DNA of 58,013 bases from Limnohabitans sp. Rim8 (GTDB lineage: Bacteria; Pseudomonadota; Gammaproteobacteria; Burkholderiales; Burkholderiaceae_C): positions 1-58,013 of the forward strand of contig NZ_CAMBNZ010000007.1 in the NCBI RefSeq assembly GCF_945869175.1, in the 5' to 3' direction. A program made the position numbers and the translations under genes. Positions 17,354-25,513 of this stretch are shown in pieces; within the stretch, counting starts at the first letter, position 1; each line of letters opens with the position of its first letter. Below the pieces are notes generated by a model that saw only the letters and a list, made by a program, of their open reading frames with translations, had not been told where the DNA came from and ran no database searches.

Positions 17354-17388
17354 ATTGTAGGGGGATATGGTTGCGTGCGCAACCATAT
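17354..17388 (-). promoter_or_regulatory. Promoter of the marR operon overlapped by a MarR-type operator
   Basis: The operator is a perfect inverted repeat: ATATGGTTGCG at 17365-17375, a 2-base centre, and CGCAACCATAT at 17378-17388. On the minus strand a promoter can be read with -35 TTGCGC at 17382-17377, a 17-base spacer and -10 TACAAT at 17359-17354. The -35 box lies inside the palindrome, so bound MarR would block RNA polymerase. Predicted transcription starts about 16 bases before the marR ATG. It may also influence the end of the upstream operon. Confidence 0.85.
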
Positions 17389-17421
17389 GATGGGGCAGGA
17401 GGTTTTAAGCCCCGTCCCAAA

Positions 17422-18111
17422 TCAAAACTCAAAGCCACCTTGCTTTCGCACCTGGGCCGAGGCGGGGCCTGCCAGCAATTGCGCCAAGAGATGCGCCTGT
17501 TCAGGCGCTTGCGAATGGGTGCAAACACCCAAGGTGTAATCGGTGCTCAGCTCGAACTCGGCGGGCAGCACACCGACCAAGTCCACGCCTGGGGTGTAGT
17601 TGATTTCGGTGACTTGGGTGCAGCCGATCAAACCGCTGTCTTCGCTTCGGGCCATCGCAGCCATGGCCGTTGCGCCATTGGGGAACACGCGAAAACGGCT
17701 TTGCAGGCGCTCGTTCAGGCCCAGCGCCTTGAGCACGCTCATGAAATGGATGCCGGCCGTGGCCTTGTCCGGGTCGGGAAAGTAAATGCCTTGGGCGGCG
17801 CTCATGGCGGCATGGAGTTCGGCGCGTGTTTGAACGCTGGGGTGGGCCGAGCCGCTGCGCACGGCGACCCCCGTTTTGACCAAGCCCAAAGAGCGTGCGC
17901 TGCCGGCCACCACATGGCCCGAGTCGATCAGCTGCGCGATCAAAGGCTGGGTCAGGATGACCACATCGCAGGGTGAGCCTGCCAGCAACTTGTCGCGCAT
18001 CATGCCGACGGCGCTGAAAGTGCCCTCGATGCGGCTGCCCGTGGTGTGCTCGAATTCGGCTTGAACGCCTTGGACCACGGCTGCGGCTGCGCCGCCACTC
18101 AATACATGCAT
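17422..18111 (-). CDS. Solute-binding-protein-like (ModA type) protein without signal peptide
   Basis: The 229-residue protein matches the molybdate/sulfate-type periplasmic binding fold (FSAVGMMRDKLLAGSPCDVVILTQPLI, then FPDPDKATAGIHFMSVL). The frame begins directly at the first strand of the mature domain (MHVLSGGAAAAVVQGV). GAGG 5 bases before ATG 18111 supports that start, so there is no secretion signal. A longer frame to 18279 would run into the molybdenum hydroxylase gene. A cytoplasmic ligand sensor, or a factor for the adjacent molybdenum enzyme, is possible. Function not known. Confidence 0.75.
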   Translation of the reverse strand: MHVLSGGAAAAVVQGVQAEFEHTTGSRIEGTFSAVGMMRDKLLAGSPCDVVILTQPLIAQLIDSGHVVAGSARSLGLVKTGVAVRSGSAHPSVQTRAELHAAMSAAQGIYFPDPDKATAGIHFMSVLKALGLNERLQSRFRVFPNGATAMAAMARSEDSGLIGCTQVTEINYTPGVDLVGVLPAEFELSTDYTLGVCTHSQAPEQAHLLAQLLAGPASAQVRKQGGFEF

Positions 18112-18124
18112 GTTGACCTCTGGG

Positions 18125-20338
18125 TTAGGGGGAAGAAAGGTGTGGCGCTTCATCGCTGTCGATGGCACGCACCATGTTGTCGGGGGTGAATGGCATGCTG
18201 CGCACGCGCACGCCGATGGCATTGAAAATCGCGTTGGCAATGGCCGCGCAGGTCGGTCCTGAACTGCATTCGCCAGCACCCAGGCTGGGCTGGTCTGCCG
18301 TATCCATCAAGGACACCGTCACTTCGGGCATGTCGCTGAATTTCAAAATCGGGTAACGCGTCCAGTCGTTGGAGACGATGCCTTGGGGGCTCAGTTGAGC
18401 CGCTTCGCACAGTGCCCAACTGGCCGCTTGCAAAGCACCGCCTTCGAGCTGGTTGATGGCCCCGTCGGGGTCCACCACATGGCCCACATCCGCGGCGATC
18501 CAGAGTTTGTGTAGCTTGACCTTTTCGGCCACCACCAGCTCGACCATCACCGCGCACAAAGCGCCCGTGTTTTTGTAGCGCGCATAGGCCAAACCCCGGC
18601 CCCAGCCCTCAGGTTGGCCTTGGGGTCGTGGGTTTGTCCATGCGGCCATGTGGGCCACTTTTTCCAACACGGCTGTCGCACGCGCATGTTCGGCACCTTG
18701 CAGGTGTGCGAGTCGAAATGCCAGGGGGTCTTGGGACAGCCCATGGGCCAACTCGTCCATGACCGACTCGGCCGCCAACACATTGAGCGGTGCGCCCAGG
18801 GCCCGCATCGCCGAGACCCGAAACGGCATGTTCAGCACGCGGTGGTTGAGGACTTTCACCGAGGGGATGTTGTAAGGGGGTTGGGCGTTGCGCTCGGAGC
18901 CACCGCCTACCGCCATGGCGGCATTCACGGCCAGGGTCACAGGGGATGGATTGGCGGTTTGCCATGCGCCCAGCAAGGCCGGTGTTTTGGCCCGGCCGGG
19001 CCGTGTGCCGTGGCCTTGGCCCCAAACGGTTTGTGCCCAGTGTCTCAATTGACCGTCTTCGCCCACATCGGCTTCGACGCGCACCGCCATGGCCGGGGCC
19101 AAGGGCGCGTGGCCCAGCTCGGCCTGGCGTGTCCATTGCACCCGCACAGGGCGCCCGGGCAGAAACCGCGCCAACCAGGCGGCATCCCAGGCCACATCGT
19201 CAGCGCCATTGTGGCCATAGCAGCCCGCGCCCTCCACATGCGCAACCTGCACCTGTTCCGTGGGCACTTCAAAGGCCAGTGCCAAGTCACGGCGCAGGTT
19301 GTAAATGCCTTGGCTGTGGGACCAGACCTCCAGCTGTGGGGCCGTCTGCTGCCCAGACCATTGCGCCAAAGCACAGCACAGACCAATCGAAGCGTGCTGC
19401 GCAAAAGGCCGCTCAAACTCGGCGACCACGCGCTGATGGGCCGTGCCGCGGTTGAAATTGGGGGGCGAGGTGTCGACCACCGTCGTGGTCTCCAGGGCTT
19501 GCGCTTTGAGCCAAGCCGATGTGTTCAGCGGGTCGGGGACTTCGGCCGCGCAACGCCAAAACTGGCCCAGTGCAGCGCCAGCCTCGATCTTGCGGGCGAT
19601 GGTGTCCAGGGTGTGTTCAGCCTCGGTCAAGACGCCCAGCAACAGACCGTCGCGCACGACCTGGAGCACACCGGCGGTGGCTTGCAAGTCGGCAACGAGT
19701 GCTTGCAATTCGTGTTCGATCACCTCGGAACTCAGGGTACCAGGCCGAAACACCATGCCGTGGCACATGGGCTCAAATTCGCCGGGCATGGTGCGGTCGT
19801 GGATGTACGCAAACTCGCCGAACACTTTGGCGGCCACGTCCTGGCGCTGGGGGCTGGACGTGCTGCTGCGCCGGTCTTGTTCAGCGTGCACCGCTTGCAC
19901 ATGCGAAGGCTCGATGGCGCTGTCCCACATCGCGGGCTTTGACAGTTCAGCGTATGAAGCTTGAGGGGTGTGGCCGTGTACATGAAACTGCCCCCTGTCG
20001 CAGCGCACGTCTGACAGCGCCACGCCCAGGCGCTCGGCCATGGCCTGCCGGCAGGCCTCGCGCCAATGGGCCGCCGCGCACCGCAACGCTGAGCCCGAGT
20101 GCTGCACCGAGAGGCTGCCAGAAGTCACGGCTTCGTCGGGGCTCAATGCTGTGCTGGCTGGCACCATGTCGATCTGGTCGACAGGCACCCTCAACTCTTC
20201 GGCCACGATCAAACGCAGCGCATGCGAAATGCCTTGGCCCAAATCCACCTTGCCAGAAAATGCCCGCACTTGCCCCTGCGGCCCCAAGGCCAGCCATTGG
20301 CGCAGCAGCGGTTGGGCTTTGAGGGATTCGGGGCTCAT
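18125..20338 (-). CDS. Molybdenum hydroxylase large subunit (xanthine dehydrogenase family, IorB type)
   Basis: The 737-residue protein is a molybdopterin-binding subunit of the IorB/NicB class: GKVDLGQGISHALRLIVAEEL near residues 25-45, VAHVEGAGCYGHNGADDVAWDAA in the middle and the C-terminal LGAGECSSGPTCAAIANAIFNAIG carrying the expected catalytic Glu. It hydroxylates an N-heterocycle or aldehyde with water as the oxygen donor. Its start overlaps the small-subunit stop by ATGA (20335-20338), so the two subunits are coupled. No medium FAD subunit or cytochrome c partner is present, as in two-subunit enzymes such as isoquinoline 1-oxidoreductase. The substrate is unknown. Confidence 0.87.
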   Translation of the reverse strand: MSPESLKAQPLLRQWLALGPQGQVRAFSGKVDLGQGISHALRLIVAEELRVPVDQIDMVPASTALSPDEAVTSGSLSVQHSGSALRCAAAHWREACRQAMAERLGVALSDVRCDRGQFHVHGHTPQASYAELSKPAMWDSAIEPSHVQAVHAEQDRRSSTSSPQRQDVAAKVFGEFAYIHDRTMPGEFEPMCHGMVFRPGTLSSEVIEHELQALVADLQATAGVLQVVRDGLLLGVLTEAEHTLDTIARKIEAGAALGQFWRCAAEVPDPLNTSAWLKAQALETTTVVDTSPPNFNRGTAHQRVVAEFERPFAQHASIGLCCALAQWSGQQTAPQLEVWSHSQGIYNLRRDLALAFEVPTEQVQVAHVEGAGCYGHNGADDVAWDAAWLARFLPGRPVRVQWTRQAELGHAPLAPAMAVRVEADVGEDGQLRHWAQTVWGQGHGTRPGRAKTPALLGAWQTANPSPVTLAVNAAMAVGGGSERNAQPPYNIPSVKVLNHRVLNMPFRVSAMRALGAPLNVLAAESVMDELAHGLSQDPLAFRLAHLQGAEHARATAVLEKVAHMAAWTNPRPQGQPEGWGRGLAYARYKNTGALCAVMVELVVAEKVKLHKLWIAADVGHVVDPDGAINQLEGGALQAASWALCEAAQLSPQGIVSNDWTRYPILKFSDMPEVTVSLMDTADQPSLGAGECSSGPTCAAIANAIFNAIGVRVRSMPFTPDNMVRAIDSDEAPHLSSP

Positions 20339-20808
20339 GCCAAGGCCAGCCGGGCGGCGGCTTTTTCAATCGCCCGCACCACCCGGTTGTGCGCACCACA
20401 GCGGCACAAATGCCCGTCGATGGCGTCCACAATCTCTTGGCGTGTGGGCTGGGGCTTTTTTTCCAGCAAGGCGGCGGCCGACATCAAAATGCCACTGGTG
20501 CAAAAGCCGCACTGCATGGCCTGCTCTTCAATGAACGCGGTCTGCAAGGCATGAGGCGCAGACCGTTGTCCCAAACCTTCCACGGTCGTCACGGCGTGGC
20601 CTTCGACGGCCCACAGGGGTGTTTCGCAAGCGGCCACAGCATGGCCGTTGAGCAACACGCGACACGCTCCGCACTGGCCTTGCCCGCAACCCATGCGTGT
20701 GGCTTTGAGTGACAGCGTGTTGCGCAAGACATCGAGCAGGCTTTGTCCGCTTGGGCCTTGTACGGACACCGGGTGGCCGTTCAGCTGAAATACCACCACT
20801 GAGGTCAT
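20335..20808 (-). CDS. Two-cluster [2Fe-2S] small subunit of a molybdenum hydroxylase (IorA type)
   Basis: The 157-residue protein carries both iron-sulfur clusters of this family. The plant-ferredoxin-type cluster uses C41, C46, C49 and C61 (GCGQGQCGAC), and the second uses C100, C103, C135 and C137 (CGFC, CRC). It relays electrons from the molybdenum centre of the large subunit. It starts 3 bases after a Bug receptor gene stop and overlaps the large subunit start, so it sits inside a tightly packed operon. Confidence 0.92.
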   Translation of the reverse strand: MTSVVVFQLNGHPVSVQGPSGQSLLDVLRNTLSLKATRMGCGQGQCGACRVLLNGHAVAACETPLWAVEGHAVTTVEGLGQRSAPHALQTAFIEEQAMQCGFCTSGILMSAAALLEKKPQPTRQEIVDAIDGHLCRCGAHNRVVRAIEKAAARLALA

Positions 20809-20811
20809 GGT

Positions 20812-21780
20812 TCAGTCCGGCTTGGCACCCGAAATCTTGACGATGTTGCCCCACTTGGCGATGTCGGCGTTCAGGTACTGCTCAAATTCGGACACATTCA
20901 TCGACATGGGCACCGCGCCTTGCTTGGCCCAAGCAGCTTTCACCTCGGGGTTGTTCACGATTTTGCGCACTTCGGCGTTGAGTTTGTTCACCACCTCGGC
21001 GGGTGTGCCTTTGGGCGCCATGAGGCCCAGCCAAATGGTGGCCTCGAATTTCGGCACGGTTTCGGCCACGGTGGGCAGGTCTTGCAAGTTGGCCGAGCGG
21101 GAGAGGCCTGTGCCAGCCAAAGCGCGGACTTTGTTTTCTCGCGACATGACCGCCATGGTGGTTTCGGCATCAAACATCAGGTCCACTTGGCCGCCCACGA
21201 TGTCGGTGCGGGCGCCCGAGCTGCCTTTGTAGGGCACATGCGTCATGTCGATGCCCGCCATGAACTTGAACAATTCACCGGCCATGTGGTAGGGGGTGCC
21301 ATTGCCCGACGAGGCGTAGTTGAGCTTGCCGGGTTTGGATTTGGCCAAGGCCACCAATTCGCCCACGGTTTTGACGGGAACCGACGGGTGCACCACCAGC
21401 AGCAAGTTGGAGTAGTTGACGGGTGCGATGCCCACAAAGTCCTTCATCAGGCCAAAGGGCTTGCTGGGAATCAAGGACTCGTTCACCGTGTGCGTGTTCG
21501 ACATCATCAGCAAGGTGTAGCCGTCAGCAGGCGACTTGGCCACGAGGTCGGTGCCGATGATCGAGCCCGCCCCCGGTTTGTTGTCGATCACAAAGGATTG
21601 CTTGAGTTCTTCGCCCAAGCGCAAAGCCATGAAACGGGCGTAATTGTCGGCCGGTCCGCCCGCTGCAAAGGGCACCACGATTTTCACGGGACGGTTGGGG
21701 TAGCTTTGCGCCTGCACCCCGCCAGAGGCCAGGGTCATGGCCAGTAAAGCAAATTTCAGGGAATGGGGCAGCTTGTTCAT
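20812..21780 (-). CDS. Bug-family tripartite tricarboxylate transporter substrate-binding protein
   Basis: The 322-residue protein has a signal peptide ending near residue 25 (GGVQAQS) and the Bug signature YPNRPVKIVVPFAAGGPADNYAR, then DLVAKSPADGYTLLMM. Bug receptors are periplasmic and bind carboxylates or aromatic acids. GGAGA 6 bases before ATG 21780 fixes the start. It is the second of two Bug genes in a row. No TctA/TctB membrane genes are adjacent, as is common in Burkholderiales. Confidence 0.92.
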   Translation of the reverse strand: MNKLPHSLKFALLAMTLASGGVQAQSYPNRPVKIVVPFAAGGPADNYARFMALRLGEELKQSFVIDNKPGAGSIIGTDLVAKSPADGYTLLMMSNTHTVNESLIPSKPFGLMKDFVGIAPVNYSNLLLVVHPSVPVKTVGELVALAKSKPGKLNYASSGNGTPYHMAGELFKFMAGIDMTHVPYKGSSGARTDIVGGQVDLMFDAETTMAVMSRENKVRALAGTGLSRSANLQDLPTVAETVPKFEATIWLGLMAPKGTPAEVVNKLNAEVRKIVNNPEVKAAWAKQGAVPMSMNVSEFEQYLNADIAKWGNIVKISGAKPD

Positions 21781-21834
21781 GAGTTGTCTCCAGAAGGTTG
21801 TCAAAAGGGAATCCGCTTGTAGCCGTTGGGGCGC

Positions 21835-22821
21835 TCAATCGACCTTGCCGATGCGGGTGACCAGGGCCCCCATCTCCTTGGCATCGGCTTGCACAAAACG
21901 CTCGAATTCGGGGGCGTCTTGGTACATGAAAGACGTGCCAGCAGCGGCCAATCCGCCCACGGCGCGGGCATCTTGCGCTGCAAACTTGGCGGCCTGACGC
22001 AAACTGTCGACCACGGTAGCAGGGGTATCGGCGGGGACAAACAAGCCCGACCATTGCGAATACTGAATGGGGACACCCAATTCTTTGAAGCTGGGCACCT
22101 CGGGCATGCTGGCCAGGCGGCCTTCACCCCAGTGTGCCAAAGCACGCAAGCGGCCTGAGGCGATGTGCTGTTTCACGCTGGCAGGGCCTGTGGACAAGGC
22201 TTCGATTTGTCCACTGAGCAAAGACAAGACCGCAGGGCCAGCGCCCGTGTAAGGCACATGCAGCATGAAGGTGGCGGTGGCGGCCTTGAGTTGTTCCATG
22301 GGCACATGCATGGTGCCGTAGTTGCCAGACGAGCCAAACGAGATTTTTCCAGGGTTCGACTTCGCATAGGCCATGAATTCGGCGTAGGTCTTCCAGGGGC
22401 TTTCGCTGCGCACCACCAATACGGTGGGATCGGCTGTGAAACGGGCAATGGCTTTGAGCTGATTGACCTGGAACATGGGGGGGCGCTGCAAGATCTTGTC
22501 GGCCTCTGGCAAGACCACCAGCGAAGACAAGGACATCAGCACGGTGTAGCCATCGCCCTTGGACTTGGCCACTTGGGCCATGCCAATGCCGCCGCCTGCG
22601 CCACCCTTGTTTTCAACCACGATGCTTTGCTTGAGGTGGCGTGACATGGCCTCGGCCACGGGGCGGCCCACCGTGTCGGCCACGCCGCCGGGTGGAAACG
22701 GCACCACCATGGTGATGGGCTTGTTGGGGTAGGTCTGTGCTGTGGCGGTGAGGCCGGTGAACGCCAGCGTTATGGCCATGGCCAAACCCAGCGCACCACG
22801 CATCCAGGGGTGTCGATTCAT
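21835..22821 (-). CDS. Bug-family tripartite tricarboxylate transporter substrate-binding protein
   Basis: The 328-residue protein has a signal peptide (cleavage near GLTATAQ-T, residue 29) and the Bug motif YPNKPITMVVPFPPGGVADTVGR, followed by AQVAKSKGDGYTVLMSLSS. It is a divergent paralogue of the next gene in the operon, 54 bases away. GGAGA before ATG 22821 is the ribosome site. It probably delivers the substrate of the FAH hydrolase or of the molybdenum hydroxylase encoded on either side. Confidence 0.92.
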   Translation of the reverse strand: MNRHPWMRGALGLAMAITLAFTGLTATAQTYPNKPITMVVPFPPGGVADTVGRPVAEAMSRHLKQSIVVENKGGAGGGIGMAQVAKSKGDGYTVLMSLSSLVVLPEADKILQRPPMFQVNQLKAIARFTADPTVLVVRSESPWKTYAEFMAYAKSNPGKISFGSSGNYGTMHVPMEQLKAATATFMLHVPYTGAGPAVLSLLSGQIEALSTGPASVKQHIASGRLRALAHWGEGRLASMPEVPSFKELGVPIQYSQWSGLFVPADTPATVVDSLRQAAKFAAQDARAVGGLAAAGTSFMYQDAPEFERFVQADAKEMGALVTRIGKVD

Positions 22822-22875
22822 GTCTTGTCTCCTAAAGGGTTCGCGGGCAGATCAGGTCAAGCCCTGCCTGCTTGT

Positions 22876-23748
22876 TCATACGAAACGGTTTTCGATGCTG
22901 CCCACACCGTCAATTTCAACGCGGATCACATCGCCCTTGGCGATGTAGCGCGGAGGGTTCAGGCCCATGCCCACTCCTGCGGGGGTGCCCGTGGCGATGA
23001 TGTCGCCGGGGTAGAGCGTGATGCCGCGTGAGATGGTTTCGATCAGGGTGGGGATGTCGAAAATCATGTTTTCGGTCGGACCATCCTGACGCAACTCGCC
23101 GTTGACCCAGCAGCGCACACGGGTTTGGCGTCCGTCGAGTTCGTCGGCGGTCACGATCCAAGGGCCCATGGGGCAGAAGGTGTCGAACGACTTGCCCATG
23201 TCCCATTGCTGGTGGCGCATCTGCACGTCGCGGGCGGTCACATCGTTGACCACGGTGTAGCCAAACACATGCTTCATGGCGTCGGCTCGGCGGATGTTTT
23301 TACCGCCTTGGCCAATGACCACCGCCAACTCGGCTTCGTAGTCGATCTGGTCGGACACGGCAGCGCCGGGCAGGTGCACGTCGTCGGTCGGGCCAACCAC
23401 GCACTCGGGCACCTTGGTGAACACAATGGGCCAGGCTTGGGCGTCGGCGTTGCTGTCCTTGAAGACCGAAGCTTGCAGCTCTTTGGCGTGCGCATGGTAA
23501 TTGCGGCCCACGCACCAGACGTTGCGCCGCGGCACTGGCAAAGGGGACTCCAATTTGACCGAGTCCACGGCCAAGGGTGCACCGGTGAATGCGGGCAAGG
23601 CTTGCCCGGCCACCAGGGCATCAATCAGGACTTGAGCGCCGTGCTGGGCTTGGGCATCGGACAGGGCAAAGGGCGTGACCTGCAGGCCGTCGGCCGAGAC
23701 CTGACCGACGTGGCGTTTTCCGTTGTGGACAAAAGTGGCGATCCGCAA
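22876..23748 (-). CDS. Fumarylacetoacetate hydrolase family protein
   Basis: The 290-residue protein has the FAH fold of short family members (ureidoglycolate lyase, acylpyruvase and 5-oxopent-3-ene decarboxylase relatives): VWCVGRNYHAHAKEL, DYEAELAVVIGQGGKNI with the metal-binding E-x-E pair, and IATGTPAGVGMGLNP. The reaction is a C-C bond cleavage or hydration of a 2-oxo-dioic acid. It is first in the block leading to the two Bug receptors and the molybdenum hydroxylase. A 9-base inverted repeat 65 bases upstream is a possible operator. Confidence 0.87.
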   Translation of the reverse strand: MRIATFVHNGKRHVGQVSADGLQVTPFALSDAQAQHGAQVLIDALVAGQALPAFTGAPLAVDSVKLESPLPVPRRNVWCVGRNYHAHAKELQASVFKDSNADAQAWPIVFTKVPECVVGPTDDVHLPGAAVSDQIDYEAELAVVIGQGGKNIRRADAMKHVFGYTVVNDVTARDVQMRHQQWDMGKSFDTFCPMGPWIVTADELDGRQTRVRCWVNGELRQDGPTENMIFDIPTLIETISRGITLYPGDIIATGTPAGVGMGLNPPRYIAKGDVIRVEIDGVGSIENRFV

Positions 23749-23812
23749 AATGTTCTCCTGGGCTCAGGGTGCCTTTGCACCCGCGTGGCGGTGATGGACG
23801 GGTGGGTATTCA

Positions 23813-23850
23813 ACCCATTGGGACGATGATAAGAAGAACGACCAATGGGT
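23813..23850. promoter_or_regulatory. Inverted repeat upstream of the FAH/Bug/molybdenum-hydroxylase block
   Basis: ACCCATTGG at 23813-23821 and CCAATGGGT at 23842-23850 are perfect 9-base arms separated by 20 bases, so their centres are 29 bases (about three helical turns) apart. There is no T tract, so a regulator-binding site is more likely than a terminator. It lies 65 bases before the start of the FAH-family gene and 62 bases after the glcD stop. Confidence 0.5.
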
Positions 23851-23911
23851 AAAGACGCATACCGGACAGTCTGCGCCTGCGTTTTCAGCCCGGGGACGGC
23901 AGCACCCGGCG

Positions 23912-25420
23912 TTAAAAGCGCTCGAGCTCAGGGTGCTTGATTGCGCCGGCCCGAACCAACATGCGGCCGTACTCGGCGCAACGGTTCAGTGTGGGGATGA
24001 CCTTGCCGGGGTTCAAAAGGCCCTGCGGGTCAAAGGCGCGTTTGACGGCGAACATCTGCTCGTTTTCCTCGGCAGAAAATTGGACGCACATGCTGTTGAC
24101 TTTTTCGATGCCCACGCCGTGCTCGCCCGTCACCGTGCCGCCCATGGCCACGCTGGTTTCCAAAATCTCGGCACCAAACAGCTCGCAGCGGCGCAGTTGG
24201 TCGGCGTCGTTCGCATCGAACAAAATTAGCGGGTGCAGGTTGCCGTCTCCTGCGTGGAACACGTTCAGGCAGCGCAGCGCGTATTTTTTTTCCATCTCCG
24301 AGATGGCCTGCAAGATGTCGGCCAAGCGCTTGCGCGGGATGGTCGAGTCCATGCACATGTAGTCGGGGCTGATGCGGCCAGAGGCTGGAAAGGCGTTTTT
24401 GCGGCCGCTCCAGAACTTCATGCGCTGGGCTTCGTCGCGGCTCACAGTGATGGCGGTCGCGCCGCAGCCCCGTAGCACTTCGCTCATGCGGCCGATTTCT
24501 TCTTCGACCTCTTCGGGCGTGCCGTCGCTCTCGCACAGCAAAATCGCTGCCGCGCTCAGGTCGTAGTCGGCGTGCACAAAGTCTTCGACGGCGGCGGTCA
24601 TGGGGCCGTCCATCATCTCCAGGCCTGCAGGAATGATGCCGGCGGCAATGACAGCGGCCACCGCGTCGCCCGCTTTGCGCACATCGTCAAAGCTGGCCAT
24701 GATGCAGCGGGCCAGTTGCGGCTTGGGCACCAGCTTGACGGTGACTTCGGTCGTCACGGCCAGCATGCCTTCGCTGCCCACCAGCAGCGCCAGCAGGTCG
24801 TAGCCAGAGGTGTCGAGTGCGTCGCTGCCAAACTCAATAGGGCCACCCTCGACGGTGAAGCCTTTGACTTTGAGCACGTTGTGCACCGTCAGGCCGTATT
24901 TGAGGCAATGCACACCGCCCGAGTTTTCGGCCACATTGCCGCCAATCGTGCAGGCAATTTGGCTGGACGGGTCGGGCGCGTAATACAGGCCGTAGGGCGC
25001 AGCCGCCTCGCTGATGGCCAGGTTGCGCACGCCGCATTGGACTACCGCGGTGCGGCTGACGGGGTTCACGGTTTTGATCTGGTTGAAGCGCGCCATCGAC
25101 AGTGTGACGCCCAAGCGGTGCGGCATGGCGCCACCCGACAGGCCGGTTCCCGCGCCGCGGGCCACCACCGGCACTTGCAGAGCGTGGCAGGTTTTGAGCA
25201 CGGCTTGCACCTGCGCCTCGGTTTCGGGCAGAGCCACCACCAAAGGCCGCTCGCGGTAGGCGGTCAGGCCGTCGCATTCGTAGGGCGTGGTGTCTTCGGG
25301 GGTGTACAGGATCGCGTCAGCGGGCAACACCCGGCCCAAGGCCTTCACCACAGCGCGTTGGCGCTCGGCGCGTTCGGTGGCGGTCAGTTGCTGGGTTTCG
25401 GCAGGGGTGTGGGCGCTCAT
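23912..25420 (-). CDS. glcD: FAD-binding glycolate/lactate oxidase subunit D
   Basis: The 502-residue protein is a PCMH-type FAD enzyme of the GlcD family. It has the FAD-binding VARGAGTGLSGGAMPHRLGVTLSMARFN region and IGGNVAENSGGVHCLKYG, and near the C-terminus GNLHPLILFD and GGTVTGEHGVG, which hold the catalytic histidines. It oxidises glycolate or D-2-hydroxyacids. glcE and glcF are not adjacent, so the partners are elsewhere or the enzyme works alone. ATG 25420 is used; a TTG 9 bases upstream is in frame but weak. Confidence 0.9.
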   Translation of the reverse strand: MSAHTPAETQQLTATERAERQRAVVKALGRVLPADAILYTPEDTTPYECDGLTAYRERPLVVALPETEAQVQAVLKTCHALQVPVVARGAGTGLSGGAMPHRLGVTLSMARFNQIKTVNPVSRTAVVQCGVRNLAISEAAAPYGLYYAPDPSSQIACTIGGNVAENSGGVHCLKYGLTVHNVLKVKGFTVEGGPIEFGSDALDTSGYDLLALLVGSEGMLAVTTEVTVKLVPKPQLARCIMASFDDVRKAGDAVAAVIAAGIIPAGLEMMDGPMTAAVEDFVHADYDLSAAAILLCESDGTPEEVEEEIGRMSEVLRGCGATAITVSRDEAQRMKFWSGRKNAFPASGRISPDYMCMDSTIPRKRLADILQAISEMEKKYALRCLNVFHAGDGNLHPLILFDANDADQLRRCELFGAEILETSVAMGGTVTGEHGVGIEKVNSMCVQFSAEENEQMFAVKRAFDPQGLLNPGKVIPTLNRCAEYGRMLVRAGAIKHPELERF

Positions 25421-25513
25421 GGCATGCAAGACCTGTAGTGGAAGCTCTCACTGTAAGCGCAAGCCTGGCCGAAGTGGATGAATAAACTTTCAGAGGCTTG
25501 TGAATTTGACCGC

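Noticed and set aside
15094-17976. A 960-codon open frame on the plus strand
   Set aside because: It is antisense to the monooxygenase, marR and binding-protein genes, whose products match families well. Long antisense frames are common in GC-rich, codon-biased DNA.
18614-19942. A 442-codon plus-strand frame inside the molybdenum hydroxylase gene
   Set aside because: It is antisense to a well-recognised IorB-type protein and has no family signature.
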